27,117 nucleotides of DNA from UBA7398 sp964597305 (GCA_964597305.1 CAZQWU010000015.1:1-27117), one strand, 5' to 3'. Positions 14,931-23,714 are shown, counted from the stretch's first letter. A program made the numbers and translations. Notes: generated by a model not told the origin, from the letters alone.

Positions 14931-17339
14931 GTGAAAATTGTTTCGATTGGTGGCGGTGCTGCTGGTTTGTACTTTGCGATATTAATGAAGAAACAGAACC
15001 CCGCGCACGAGATCACGGTGATTGAACGTAACCGGCCCTATGACACTTTCGGTTGGGGCGTTGTTTTCTCAGATTCCACGTTGTCGAATTTTGTCCGCGC
15101 AGATGAACCCACTGCAAAAGAAATTCTTGGATCATTCAATCACTGGGATGATATTGATGTTCGCATACATGGCAAGAGCGTTATTTCAGGTGGTCATGGA
15201 TTTTGTGGCATTGGCCGAAAGCGGCTACTCAATATTTTGCAGGAGCGCGCAGAATCGTTAGGAGTGTCATTAGTTTTTGAGACTAACGTCGATGATGACC
15301 AAGCAATTGCTGAGAAATATGATGCTGATTTAATCATCGCTGCCGATGGCATCAATAGCGCTATTCGAACTCGCTATCAGGAGACTTTTAAACCGGATAT
15401 TGATACGCGAGTCTGTCGATTTGTCTGGCTTGGAACAAAGAAAATGTTTAAGGACTTTACTTTTATTTTTAAAGAAACTGAATTCGGATGGTTTCAAGCC
15501 CACATCTATCAATTCGATGGTGACACGTCAACATTTATCGTGGAAACTCCTGAAGAAGTATGGCAAAAAGCTGGCTTGGAGCATATGAGCCAAGAAGAGG
15601 GAATCGCTTTTTGTGAAAATCTTTTTAAAGAACATCTCGATGGTGCAAAACTTCTCAGTAATGCTTCACATCTTCGAGGTTCTGCGATTTGGATTAAATT
15701 CCCTCGCATTATTTGTGAAAACTGGGTCCACTGGAACACCATCAAAGGTAAAAAAGTTCCGGTCATCTTGGTTGGCGACGCTGCTCATACTGCGCACTTT
15801 TCCATTGGTTCTGGCACCAAACTTGCGATGGAAGATGCCATTGAACTTGCTCGTTCATTCGACAAACTTGCACAACAAGGAGCTGGTACCAATATCGAGG
15901 CGGTACTTCAGGACTATCAAGATGCCCGCCAAGTTGAAGTATTAAAGATACAAAGCGCAGCGCGCAATGCGATGGAATGGTTTGAGCATCCCGTTCGCTA
16001 TACCCATTTCCCAATCGAACAATTCAATTACTCACTTCTCACCAGAAGCCAACGTATTAGCCATCAAAATTTACGAGTTCGCGATGCGCAATTCCTGGAT
16101 GGATACGAGCGCTGGTTTGCTGAAAAAGCATTTGCTGATGCTGGTGTACCGCTTCCAAAAAACGGAAGCCAAGTTCCACCAATGTTGACTCCCTTTAAGG
16201 TTCGCGATGTCGTATTAAAAAATCGAATCGTTGTCTCGCCTATGGCTCAATATTCATCGCACGATGGCATCGCTGGTGACTATCACCTCGTACATCTCGG
16301 TGCGCGCGCTATGGGTGGCGCGGCGATGGTCTTCACCGAAATGACATGTGTGAGCGCTGATGCACGAATTACACCTGGTTGCCCTGGTCTTTACACTCCT
16401 GAACACACGGCAGCGTGGAAACGCATTGTTGATTTTGTGCATCAAAATTCTGATGCCAAGATCGCGGTGCAGTTAGGACATGCCGGTGCAAAAGGTGCAA
16501 CCAAACTCGCTTGGGAAGGAATCGATCAACCGGTTACTTCGGGTGGCTGGCCACTCATTTCTGCCTCCGAACAACAATATCTTGATGGAGTGTCGCAAAA
16601 ATCAAAAGCGATGACTCGTGCAGATATGGATCGAGTAAAAGCAGATTTTATTCGCGCAACAATCGAAGCCGATAAAGCTGGCTTTGATTGGCTCGAACTC
16701 CACGCAGCGCATGGATACTTACTCTCCTCATTTATTTCACCGCTCACAAATAAGCGCACCGATGAATATGGTGGATCGCTTGAGAATCGCCTGCGTTACC
16801 CACTTGAAATTTTTACCGCAATTCGCGAGGTATGGCCGAGTGGTAAACCCATCAGCGTTCGTATTTCTGCACATGACTGGGTGCCTGGTGGAATTACACC
16901 AAATGATTCAGTGGAAATCGCGAAAGCGTTTAAAGCTGCTGGCGCTGATGTCATCGACTGCTCTTCTGGCCAGGTTTCTAAAGCAGAAAAACCCGTTTAT
17001 GGGCGTATGTTCCAAACACCTTTCTCTGATCAAATTCGAAATGAAGCGCGAATTCCCACGATTGCCGTCGGTGCAATTTCTGAAGCAGATCATGCCAACA
17101 CCATAATTGCCGCTGGTCGAGCCGACCTGTGCGCTGTAGCCCGACCTCATTTAGCAAATCCTTCGTGGACACTCAATGAAGCAGCAAAAATTGGTTATCT
17201 CGATACGCGTTGGCCAAAACAATATGTTGCAGCAAAAGTTCAATTAGAACGTAATCTCGAACGCGAAAAGCAATTAGCAGAAGCTGCTAAGAGTGCGATG
17301 TCGTATGAAGAGATTATTGCAAAATTTGGCGAAGTTTAG
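14931..17339 (+). CDS. fused flavoprotein monooxygenase / old-yellow-enzyme reductase, probable 2-aminobenzoyl-CoA monooxygenase/reductase
   Basis: This 802-aa protein has a GTG start. The N-terminal half (1-400) is a group A flavin monooxygenase: FAD motif IGGGAAG (6-12), DG motif at 139-140, and LVGDAAHTAHFSIGSG (280-294). The C-terminal half (416-800) is an NADH:flavin oxidoreductase/OYE barrel with HAAHGYLLSSF (591-601), LTNKRTDEYGG and VRISAHDW. This exact fusion is known for 2-aminobenzoyl-CoA monooxygenase/reductase of Azoarcus evansii, which hydroxylates and then reduces the ring to 2-amino-5-oxocyclohex-1-ene-carbonyl-CoA. It is also known for salicylyl-CoA 5-hydroxylases. The kynurenine-pathway genes around it favour the aminobenzoyl substrate. 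The last 26 bp overlap the end of the convergent iorB-like gene. Confidence 0.85.
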   Translation: MKIVSIGGGAAGLYFAILMKKQNPAHEITVIERNRPYDTFGWGVVFSDSTLSNFVRADEPTAKEILGSFNHWDDIDVRIHGKSVISGGHGFCGIGRKRLLNILQERAESLGVSLVFETNVDDDQAIAEKYDADLIIAADGINSAIRTRYQETFKPDIDTRVCRFVWLGTKKMFKDFTFIFKETEFGWFQAHIYQFDGDTSTFIVETPEEVWQKAGLEHMSQEEGIAFCENLFKEHLDGAKLLSNASHLRGSAIWIKFPRIICENWVHWNTIKGKKVPVILVGDAAHTAHFSIGSGTKLAMEDAIELARSFDKLAQQGAGTNIEAVLQDYQDARQVEVLKIQSAARNAMEWFEHPVRYTHFPIEQFNYSLLTRSQRISHQNLRVRDAQFLDGYERWFAEKAFADAGVPLPKNGSQVPPMLTPFKVRDVVLKNRIVVSPMAQYSSHDGIAGDYHLVHLGARAMGGAAMVFTEMTCVSADARITPGCPGLYTPEHTAAWKRIVDFVHQNSDAKIAVQLGHAGAKGATKLAWEGIDQPVTSGGWPLISASEQQYLDGVSQKSKAMTRADMDRVKADFIRATIEADKAGFDWLELHAAHGYLLSSFISPLTNKRTDEYGGSLENRLRYPLEIFTAIREVWPSGKPISVRISAHDWVPGGITPNDSVEIAKAFKAAGADVIDCSSGQVSKAEKPVYGRMFQTPFSDQIRNEARIPTIAVGAISEADHANTIIAAGRADLCAVARPHLANPSWTLNEAAKIGYLDTRWPKQYVAAKVQLERNLEREKQLAEAAKSAMSYEEIIAKFGEV

Positions 17340-18897
17340 AACCAGTTTCATCAGCAAGTGCAGCTTGTCGTAGTTGTGCGATGCGCGATGCGGCATCTGA
17401 ACTTTTTGCAGAATGTAATGTCTTCGCTTCATCGATGATGGCAGTGAAGTTTCGCCAACCATTCTTATGTGTATCGCCATACCCTTTAATGACAGTCGCC
17501 GTTTCGGCAATTTCGCAGGCAAAACTGTAGTCGCGTTGTGCAACTTCATTTATTAATGCCAACCATGCATCGATGCGTTGTTGTTCGGTAGTAAACCGTA
17601 ATGATCGTGGGCGAATAAACCGCAGTCGAGCTAAGGTATAAAGCAAGAGATAGCCATGAACCGATGTGGTTTGTAAGCGCATTCCGTTCTTTGTTAGGTT
17701 ATTAATAAATTTCTGAACTGGTGCTGAGTTCATAATTGCTCGGCCAGCAAATGTGGGCAGCGTATCTGCAATCTCTTCCGCCATTGGATGGAGATATTCT
17801 CGAACCTGCATTATTTGATCATTATTTATTTTTGCTTCTTTATTCACTCGACCAAAGCGGGTACGTCGCGTTTTCAGATCCGCTACTCGAATGGTGTCTT
17901 CGTATGTCATCCAGAGCGCGGTATATCGAGCAACTTCATTCAAAAGTCGCATCGTGCCGTCTCCGGAAGAATTTTCTACAGCGAGAATTTGTTCAATCCG
18001 AGCTAAATATCGTTCTGCATAGGCAACATCTTGGTAATCGGCGCATCGTTTCACGCCATTAATCACCATGATTCGAGCTGGGGCAGGAATTTTTCCTTTG
18101 ACCGAATCCGCTAGTGCAACAAGTTTTGGTCCGACCACACTTCGTGGATTGTCGATGATCGCAAGTTCTTCTTCGGGTGATAAACCATTACTCGTATCGG
18201 TGGGCTTAGGGCCAATTGTTACTGATACGGCGGTTGATGATGAAGAAACAGGTGCGAGTGATGCTTGCGAGATGGCATACGCTTTTTCAAAAGCTGCCAG
18301 TGAATTTTTTACTCCTACACCAGATCGTTCAATTGCTTTAATAAACTCTGACTTTTCAAACGGCAACGAATTACTTCCTGCTAGTGCGCCAAAGAGCGCC
18401 GCTGAAATTACAGTTCCGCTATCTTCTGCTACTTTTGCAAAATTATCAGCGATAAATCGACGCGCTGCCTTTGCACATGCATCAATCAATTCTGCAGAAC
18501 TTACTCGACCATCGCCCATCGCAGTTCGCTCTTGCATTGAATACACTCGATTGGTCGATGCGATCAACGTAGTTGTCTCTTGTGTAACAAAGCCGCGAAA
18601 TACCGCGCGCGATGCTTCCATGAGTTCTGATGCGACAACGATATCTACTTCGCCAGGTGTGGGCATGACGCTCAGAATGGGTTCGCCAGTACCTTCATTT
18701 TTGAAAAATTCTAAGTAATACACAGTTGCACCAGTTCGTTGCGCAACACCGGGAACAGATGTTGTCTGTGCCCAATATCCGTTCTGTTCAGCCATGTCGA
18801 CGGCCCAATCAGCGAGCACGCCACCACCTTCACCACCCATGGCAAGCACCGCCATCGTGATCGGACGTGTTAACGCGCGTTGAGAAACGTCAGACAT
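17314..18897 (-). CDS. iorB: indolepyruvate:ferredoxin oxidoreductase beta (gamma-domain) subunit with C-terminal extension
   Basis: This is the partner of the large IorA subunit. The enzyme oxidatively decarboxylates aryl-2-oxoacids to arylacetyl-CoA and reduces ferredoxin. The chosen start, ATG 18897, gives 527 aa. The frame is open 14 more codons upstream, but these are Lys/Arg/Cys-rich codons made by a short tandem repeat. Residues about 15-215 form the POR-gamma-type domain, with MGGEGGGVLADW near the start and VPGVAQRTGATVYY after it. The remaining 300 residues are the long helical extension seen in bacterial IorB-type proteins and absent from the short archaeal subunit. It follows iorA after 38 bp of repeat sequence and overlaps the end of the fused monooxygenase gene by 26 bp. 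Confidence 0.82.
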   Translation of the reverse strand: MSDVSQRALTRPITMAVLAMGGEGGGVLADWAVDMAEQNGYWAQTTSVPGVAQRTGATVYYLEFFKNEGTGEPILSVMPTPGEVDIVVASELMEASRAVFRGFVTQETTTLIASTNRVYSMQERTAMGDGRVSSAELIDACAKAARRFIADNFAKVAEDSGTVISAALFGALAGSNSLPFEKSEFIKAIERSGVGVKNSLAAFEKAYAISQASLAPVSSSSTAVSVTIGPKPTDTSNGLSPEEELAIIDNPRSVVGPKLVALADSVKGKIPAPARIMVINGVKRCADYQDVAYAERYLARIEQILAVENSSGDGTMRLLNEVARYTALWMTYEDTIRVADLKTRRTRFGRVNKEAKINNDQIMQVREYLHPMAEEIADTLPTFAGRAIMNSAPVQKFINNLTKNGMRLQTTSVHGYLLLYTLARLRFIRPRSLRFTTEQQRIDAWLALINEVAQRDYSFACEIAETATVIKGYGDTHKNGWRNFTAIIDEAKTLHSAKSSDAASRIAQLRQAALADETGSKLRQILQ

Positions 18898-18943
18898 ATT
18901 TTTTCTCACACATTTTTTTCTCAAACATATTTTTCTCAAACAT
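18898..18943 (-). repeat. three imperfect 15-17-bp tandem repeats between iorA and iorB
   Basis: On the minus strand the unit ATGTTTGAG plus an A-tract is repeated three times (plus-strand 18929-18943, 18912-18928, 18898-18913), with A-tracts of 5, 7 and 6. The third unit has TGTGTGAG. The first unit contains the iorA stop codon TGA, and the third ends at the iorB ATG. Confidence 0.8.
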
Positions 18944-21107
18944 TGGAGTGAATTCCTGCAAGTCGTCGATCGATTCCTCGTTGTAGTGAACCGATAATGG
19001 CGTTACGAACGATGCGCTTTGTTTTATCCCAGAGTGATGGATTACTAATAATTTCAGTGCGGTAAAACGATGGGCAGAGCACGGCAGCATGCGCCGCTTC
19101 GCCACATAATCCGCAACCCACGCACGAGTTAAGTACTGCCGCTACCGGATCTTTTCGCATCGGATCAGGATTTGGCGCAATGGAGAGCGAAGGACATCCA
19201 TTGATACGAATACATGAATGATCGCCTGTGCAGGTATCAGGATCCACACCGAATCGTTCCCGAACTACCCGTTTTCCTTCTTTAATTTTCTTTGCCATTT
19301 CTGGTTTTTCACGACGCATGCGATTGAGCGTGCATTCACTCTGCGCCACAATCACTTTTGGTCCCTTGATTTTTCCGGTGAGCGCTTCTTTAAATACCTC
19401 GCGCATTTCAGAAACTTTGAAAGTGTTTGAAACAGTCTTTGCCCACTTTACGCCGATGCCACGAACCGCTTCTTCGATCGGGTGTTTCGTCGAACGGATT
19501 ACGTTGTCGGCTCGCGACGAGAGAACATCTTGACCACCTGTTGCCGCGCTATAAGCGTTATCTACTACGACAGTAAGAACATCGCTCTCATTAAATACCG
19601 CGTTACCAATTCCACTTGTTAAACCGTTGTGCCAGAAACCGCCATCACCCATAAATGCAATAACGCCGCGATCAGAGTCTGGTGATTTAAATGCAGATGC
19701 GCCCGCAGATCCCAAGCCATAACCCATGGTGGTAGCGCCAATGTTAAATGGCGGCAAAATTGAAAACAGATGGCATCCAATATCTGCTGAAACGTGATGC
19801 TTCCCGGTTTCACGCTCAGTTAATTTCAACGCAGTAAAAATTGGTCGCTCAGGACAGCCTGTACAAAATGATGGTGGTCGTCCATGGACTTTATCTGGCC
19901 CAATTATCGTAGGGATTGATGTTGGCTTATCTCCTTGCGGTCGAACAACAACTGGCAAGTTTCCTTCATTTAATAAGTGTGCGCCGTTCTTGCGAACAAA
20001 TTCCAAAATTCCTTTTGTCACTGCGGCGGGTGTGTACTCGCCCGCTTTAGGCAATAAATCTTTTCCATGGAGCTTGGTCGGAATATCACCACGACGAAGC
20101 ACAGCATGAATATTCTGTTCAATGTAATCGGGTTGACCCTCTTCAACGAGAAGAACGGCCTTCTTTGACTTCGCAAATTCAATAACTTCATCATCAATAA
20201 TCGGATATGTAACATTAAGAATGTACAAAGGAATTTTGCTATTGCCGTAGACATCCGAGAGTCCGAGCAATTGCAGGGAGCGAATTACCGTGTTGTAGAG
20301 ACCGCCTTGCAAAATAATGCCGAAATCTTCTACACCATCGTTGATAACTTCATTGAGTTTATTCTCTTTGATGAATTTCACCGCAGCTGGCCAACGAACA
20401 TTGACTTTCTCTTGTTCATGAGCAAATGAAGCAGGTGGTAGAACGACTCGAGCAGCATCTTGTCGTGGGTTATTAATCGCATCAGCTAACGAGAACTTTG
20501 GTCGCACATTGTCTTTTGCTATGAACTTTCCATGAATATGGCATGAACGAAGTCGGAGTTCGAGCATGACAGGTGTATTGCTCGCTTCGGAAAGTTGAAA
20601 ACCTTTTTCGACCATATCAACAATTGCAGTGAGATTTGGTCGAGGATCAAGTAACCAAATCTGTGATTTCATTGCAAAGGCGTGGGATCGCTCTTGCATA
20701 ATTGATGAGCCTTCACCGTAATCCTCGCCAACAATGATGAGTGCGCCACCTGTTACTCCGCCCGATGACAAGTTTGCTAGCGCATCAGATGCAACGTTGG
20801 TACCCACGGTTGATTTAAAAGTGATCGCGCCGCGCAATGGATAATGCACCGAAGCAGCAAGCATTGCACCAGCAGTTGCTTCTGATGCCGAGTTTTCGAA
20901 ATGGATTCCAAGTTCAGAGAGAATTTCATGGGCATCGCCAAGAACATCCATCAGATGTGAAATAGGTGCGCCTTGATAACCACCAACGTAGGCAACGCCA
21001 GATTGGAGTAGCGCTTTAGTGACAGCGAGAATTCCTTCACCGGCAAACTCTTCACCGGCGCCAATGCGAAGCTTCTCAACTTCAGCTGCAAACGAGCGTT
21101 CTGCCAT
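18936..21107 (-). CDS. iorA: indolepyruvate:ferredoxin oxidoreductase alpha (thiamine-diphosphate and Fe-S) subunit
   Basis: This 723-aa large subunit converts indolepyruvate or related aryl-2-oxoacids plus CoA to the arylacetyl-CoA, CO2 and reduced ferredoxin. Residues 20-200 are the pyrimidine-binding domain (GNxx-type VGGYQGAPIS at 41-50, Glu74 region ENSASEATAG). CTGCPERP (415-422) opens the ThDP pyrophosphate domain, whose metal motif runs from GDG (487-489) to DN (516-517). The end (626-678) has clustered cysteines, CTGDHSC...GCPSL and CVGCGLCG...CP, for iron-sulfur clusters. All catalytic motifs are intact. GGGGGAG about 6 bases before the ATG is a good ribosome binding site. It is divergent from the formamidase across 133 bp. 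No ferredoxin gene is in the window. Its relation to the kynurenine route is unclear, but both start from tryptophan. Confidence 0.87.
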   Translation of the reverse strand: MAERSFAAEVEKLRIGAGEEFAGEGILAVTKALLQSGVAYVGGYQGAPISHLMDVLGDAHEILSELGIHFENSASEATAGAMLAASVHYPLRGAITFKSTVGTNVASDALANLSSGGVTGGALIIVGEDYGEGSSIMQERSHAFAMKSQIWLLDPRPNLTAIVDMVEKGFQLSEASNTPVMLELRLRSCHIHGKFIAKDNVRPKFSLADAINNPRQDAARVVLPPASFAHEQEKVNVRWPAAVKFIKENKLNEVINDGVEDFGIILQGGLYNTVIRSLQLLGLSDVYGNSKIPLYILNVTYPIIDDEVIEFAKSKKAVLLVEEGQPDYIEQNIHAVLRRGDIPTKLHGKDLLPKAGEYTPAAVTKGILEFVRKNGAHLLNEGNLPVVVRPQGDKPTSIPTIIGPDKVHGRPPSFCTGCPERPIFTALKLTERETGKHHVSADIGCHLFSILPPFNIGATTMGYGLGSAGASAFKSPDSDRGVIAFMGDGGFWHNGLTSGIGNAVFNESDVLTVVVDNAYSAATGGQDVLSSRADNVIRSTKHPIEEAVRGIGVKWAKTVSNTFKVSEMREVFKEALTGKIKGPKVIVAQSECTLNRMRREKPEMAKKIKEGKRVVRERFGVDPDTCTGDHSCIRINGCPSLSIAPNPDPMRKDPVAAVLNSCVGCGLCGEAAHAAVLCPSFYRTEIISNPSLWDKTKRIVRNAIIGSLQRGIDRRLAGIHSNV

Positions 21108-21240
21108 AGGACTCTCCCCCTGTTTCCGCTAATCCTCGCTCAACCTGTGAGGGATGTCTAGCCGAGAGCCCCTTGCCGAGATAACGAATTAGTGACAGAT
21201 TTTCGCCCACTGACTTCCGCCAACGTTAGGAGAAAAATTA
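21108..21240. promoter_or_regulatory. divergent intergenic region between iorA and the formamidase gene
   Basis: The 133-bp gap carries GGAG (21229-21232), 8 bases before the formamidase ATG, and GGGGGAG for iorA on the other strand. TTGCCG (21173-21178) with CAGATT 17 bases later is a weak rightward promoter candidate. I see no convincing operator. This is one of the largest gaps in the window. Confidence 0.45.
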
Positions 21241-22014
21241 ATGGCCGATCTCAAAGCGCTTGCTAACGAACTTGTTTCGGGTTCGGTGCAAGTAATTGAT
21301 CTCACAGCTCCATTGCACGAAGGAACGCCAATTCTTGGACTTCCTGAACCAATGGGACAAACTGCAAAATTTAAATTGGAACTTATCTCAGAATATGATG
21401 AGAAAGGTCCGGCGTGGTACTGGAACAACTTTCACACTGGGGAACACACTGGCACACACTTTGATGCGCCGATTCACTGGGTGACTGGAAAAAATCTTGA
21501 TGACGTTTCACAAGTTCCACCACAACGTCTCGTTGGCCCAGCAGTAGTTTTAGATTTCACAAAAGAAGTTGCTGCTAATCCAGATTTCTTACTCGATGTT
21601 TCTCACGTCCAAGCGTGGGAGAAAGCACATGGTGCAATTCCTAAAGGCGCATGGGTTCTCTTCCGCACCGGTTGGTCACAGTACGGTGAAGATGCTGCAA
21701 AGTTTGCTAACGCAGATGCGAATGGTCCACACACTCCAGGTCTGACCGTAGAGTGCGCTGAATATTTTGCAACCAAGACAGACATTCTCGGTATGGGCGT
21801 TGAAACTGTCGGTACCGATGCTGGTCAAGCTTTTGGTTTCTCGACACCATTCCCTTGCCATGGCATGTTCCTTGGTAACAATAAGTACGGTCTCACACAA
21901 TTACGCAATATCGATAAGTTGCCAACAACTGGCGCAATTGTTATTGCTGCACCGCTCAAGATTGTGAAGGGCTCTGGTAGTCCATGTCGAGTATTGGCGT
22001 TAGTGTCTAAATAA
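21241..22014 (+). CDS. cyclase/KynB-family metal-dependent hydrolase, probable arylformamidase
   Basis: This 257-aa protein has the KynB/cyclase-family metal motif HTGTHFDAPIHW (69-80), with His69, His73 and Asp75 as expected zinc or manganese ligands. Family members hydrolyse N-formylkynurenine to kynurenine and formate (KynB), isatin, or other cyclic amides and esters. It is longer than typical KynB (about 210 aa), so the substrate is not certain. With a tryptophan dioxygenase and kynureninase-like enzyme in the same island and no other formamidase, N-formylkynurenine is the best guess. Isatin-type hydrolysis is a second option. It has a strong ribosome binding site and ends at a clear rho-independent terminator. 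Confidence 0.72.
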   Translation: MADLKALANELVSGSVQVIDLTAPLHEGTPILGLPEPMGQTAKFKLELISEYDEKGPAWYWNNFHTGEHTGTHFDAPIHWVTGKNLDDVSQVPPQRLVGPAVVLDFTKEVAANPDFLLDVSHVQAWEKAHGAIPKGAWVLFRTGWSQYGEDAAKFANADANGPHTPGLTVECAEYFATKTDILGMGVETVGTDAGQAFGFSTPFPCHGMFLGNNKYGLTQLRNIDKLPTTGAIVIAAPLKIVKGSGSPCRVLALVSK

Positions 22015-22029
22015 TCGCTCATTCTCAAT

Positions 22030-22058
22030 AAAAAACCCGTCCGCTGGGCGGGTTTTTT
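22030..22058. terminator. bidirectional rho-independent terminator
   Basis: The hairpin AAAAAACCCGTCC-gct-GGGCGGGTTTTTT has a GC-rich core, one T-G wobble and a 3-base loop, with A/T tracts on both sides, so it can stop transcripts from either strand. It lies between the convergent formamidase and flavoprotein genes. Its last two bases overlap the stop codon of the latter. Confidence 0.88.
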
Positions 22059-23679
22059 ATTTTCGCGCTCGCGCTTTTACTTGTTCCCACTTTGTAGGTT
22101 GAGTTAATCGCTTTGCTACCAAATATCCAGAACCGCCACCAAGTCCGGGACCCGGATGGGTCGACGCACCGATGTGCCATAGATCTTTAATCGGCGTTTT
22201 ATGTCCGGTCGCCGCGCTCAACGGTCGCCACGGTGCATATTGATCAACGCGACAATCTCCCGCGTAGGGATCACCACCGACCAAATTGATATTCATCGCT
22301 TCAATCTCGCGTGGCCCAAGGACTACTTTGGCTTGAATTGCTGAATATAAATTAGGGATCTGTTCTGCAATTTGTGCGAGTACCCGATCTGCGTATTTAT
22401 TAAGTCGTTCTTGATTCCACGTACCGTCGCCTGGATCAATTTCTTTTGCAAGATCACCTTTAATGACGCGTGGATTTTCTTGAAGTTGAATCCACAGAAT
22501 TGACGAACCAGCTGGCGCACGCGATGGATCCATCGTGGTGGGTTGACCAACCACAATTGTTGGCCGCGCTGGCAGATATCCGCGATTTGCTGCGTTAACA
22601 GATTCCGAAAGCGAATTAATGGAATCAACAATGTGAACTATTGCGACATCTTTTAATCGTGAATCGGCTTTCCATTGTGGTGGTTCTGATAGCGCTAAAT
22701 GAATTTGAATTGCTGAACGGCCATAACGGTAAGCCTTTGCAGAGGCGCTGACATCTGCTGGAGCTGGTTCGTGCGCAATAAGTTTTTGATACAACGCTTG
22801 TGGCGTCACCGATGCAATAACCGATTTCGCTGCGTTAAATACTCGGCCATCGGCAAGAAGTACGCCCGTTGCCCGTCCTTGTGATGTATTTACTTTCACA
22901 ACGTCGGCGCCCGTCAAAATTTGACCACCGGCATCTGTGATTATTCCAGCGAGAGCTTCGACTAATTTAATGCCGCCGCCAACCGGAACAGGCATTCCAC
23001 CAAATGCAATTGCAGCGCCAATAACTTTTGTGATGAAGGCGCTGCTTGCATCGTCAGGACCTAATCCGTTATGTAAAGCCCATGGCGCAAGTAATGACTT
23101 TGTTACTTCGGAAGTAAATGTTCTATCAAACCACGGCATCGCTGGTTCGAGCATCTCAGCGCCTTGCGCAATAAGTCCGCGCGTTCCCAACCGCTTACGC
23201 GCTGTCTTTGCAAGTGCCAGTGATGTCGTTCGCCAAAAATCAGCGCCAAGTACGCCAAAGGCAAGATCAATTTTTCCACCAAACTCTTGCATCATCGCTG
23301 CCCAATTCGCACCGTCGCCTAATCGATCCATTTCTTTTGCAGTAGCCGCAGGATCGGTAGATAAAATTGCACTTCCCGCGTTACACACAACTCCCGTTGG
23401 CGTTGTCGTGTTGTGATAAACCAGACCTCGTTTTTCTAAATCTTCTTTCAACTCTGCATATGCCGGTCCACCGACAAAAAGTGGATGCCAACTTGAGAGC
23501 AATTCGTGAGTGAATCCAGGAAGTGTCGCCGTCGTACTCGTTCGAATCGCACCACCAGGTTCACTATTTCGTTCACAGAGCAGAACTTTCCATCCCGCCT
23601 TGGATAACACCGCGCCTGCGACAAGCGCGTTAATTCCAGATCCGATAATGATTGAGTCGTAATTGGTGTTCTCTGTCAT
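22057..23679 (-). CDS. FAD-dependent phytoene-desaturase/PYROXD2-like oxidoreductase, paralog A
   Basis: This is a 540-aa flavoprotein of the amine-oxidase/phytoene-desaturase superfamily. The FAD-binding motif is at the N-terminus (YDSIIIGSGINALVAGAVL), with ERNSEPGGAIRT following. The C-terminal FAD motif GASTHPGPGLGGGSGY is characteristic of carotenoid desaturases and PYROXD2-like proteins. The start ATG 23679 puts the motif 8 residues in. The frame is open 21 codons further, but that would run into the divergent gene. It has a leaderless promoter that overlaps the promoter of its paralog. Substrate unknown: no carotenoid biosynthesis gene is nearby, so desaturation of a lipid or catabolic intermediate is equally possible. 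Confidence 0.82.
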   Translation of the reverse strand: MTENTNYDSIIIGSGINALVAGAVLSKAGWKVLLCERNSEPGGAIRTSTTATLPGFTHELLSSWHPLFVGGPAYAELKEDLEKRGLVYHNTTTPTGVVCNAGSAILSTDPAATAKEMDRLGDGANWAAMMQEFGGKIDLAFGVLGADFWRTTSLALAKTARKRLGTRGLIAQGAEMLEPAMPWFDRTFTSEVTKSLLAPWALHNGLGPDDASSAFITKVIGAAIAFGGMPVPVGGGIKLVEALAGIITDAGGQILTGADVVKVNTSQGRATGVLLADGRVFNAAKSVIASVTPQALYQKLIAHEPAPADVSASAKAYRYGRSAIQIHLALSEPPQWKADSRLKDVAIVHIVDSINSLSESVNAANRGYLPARPTIVVGQPTTMDPSRAPAGSSILWIQLQENPRVIKGDLAKEIDPGDGTWNQERLNKYADRVLAQIAEQIPNLYSAIQAKVVLGPREIEAMNINLVGGDPYAGDCRVDQYAPWRPLSAATGHKTPIKDLWHIGASTHPGPGLGGGSGYLVAKRLTQPTKWEQVKARARK

Positions 23680-23685
23680 AACGCG

Positions 23686-23714
23686 ATTTAACCGCACCGA
23701 ACTCCTTGAGTCTA
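23686..23714 (-). promoter_or_regulatory. promoter of flavoprotein paralog A (leaderless)
   Basis: On the minus strand TAGACT (23714-23709) and TTAAAT (23691-23686) are 17 bases apart, and the -10 ends 6 bases before ATG 23679. The -35 overlaps that of the divergent paralog by three bases. Confidence 0.5.

Noticed and set aside
14931..17339. Annotation as salicylyl-CoA 5-hydroxylase
   Set aside because: The architecture is the same, but no salicylate gene is present while several kynurenine-pathway genes are, so 2-aminobenzoyl-CoA is the better substrate.
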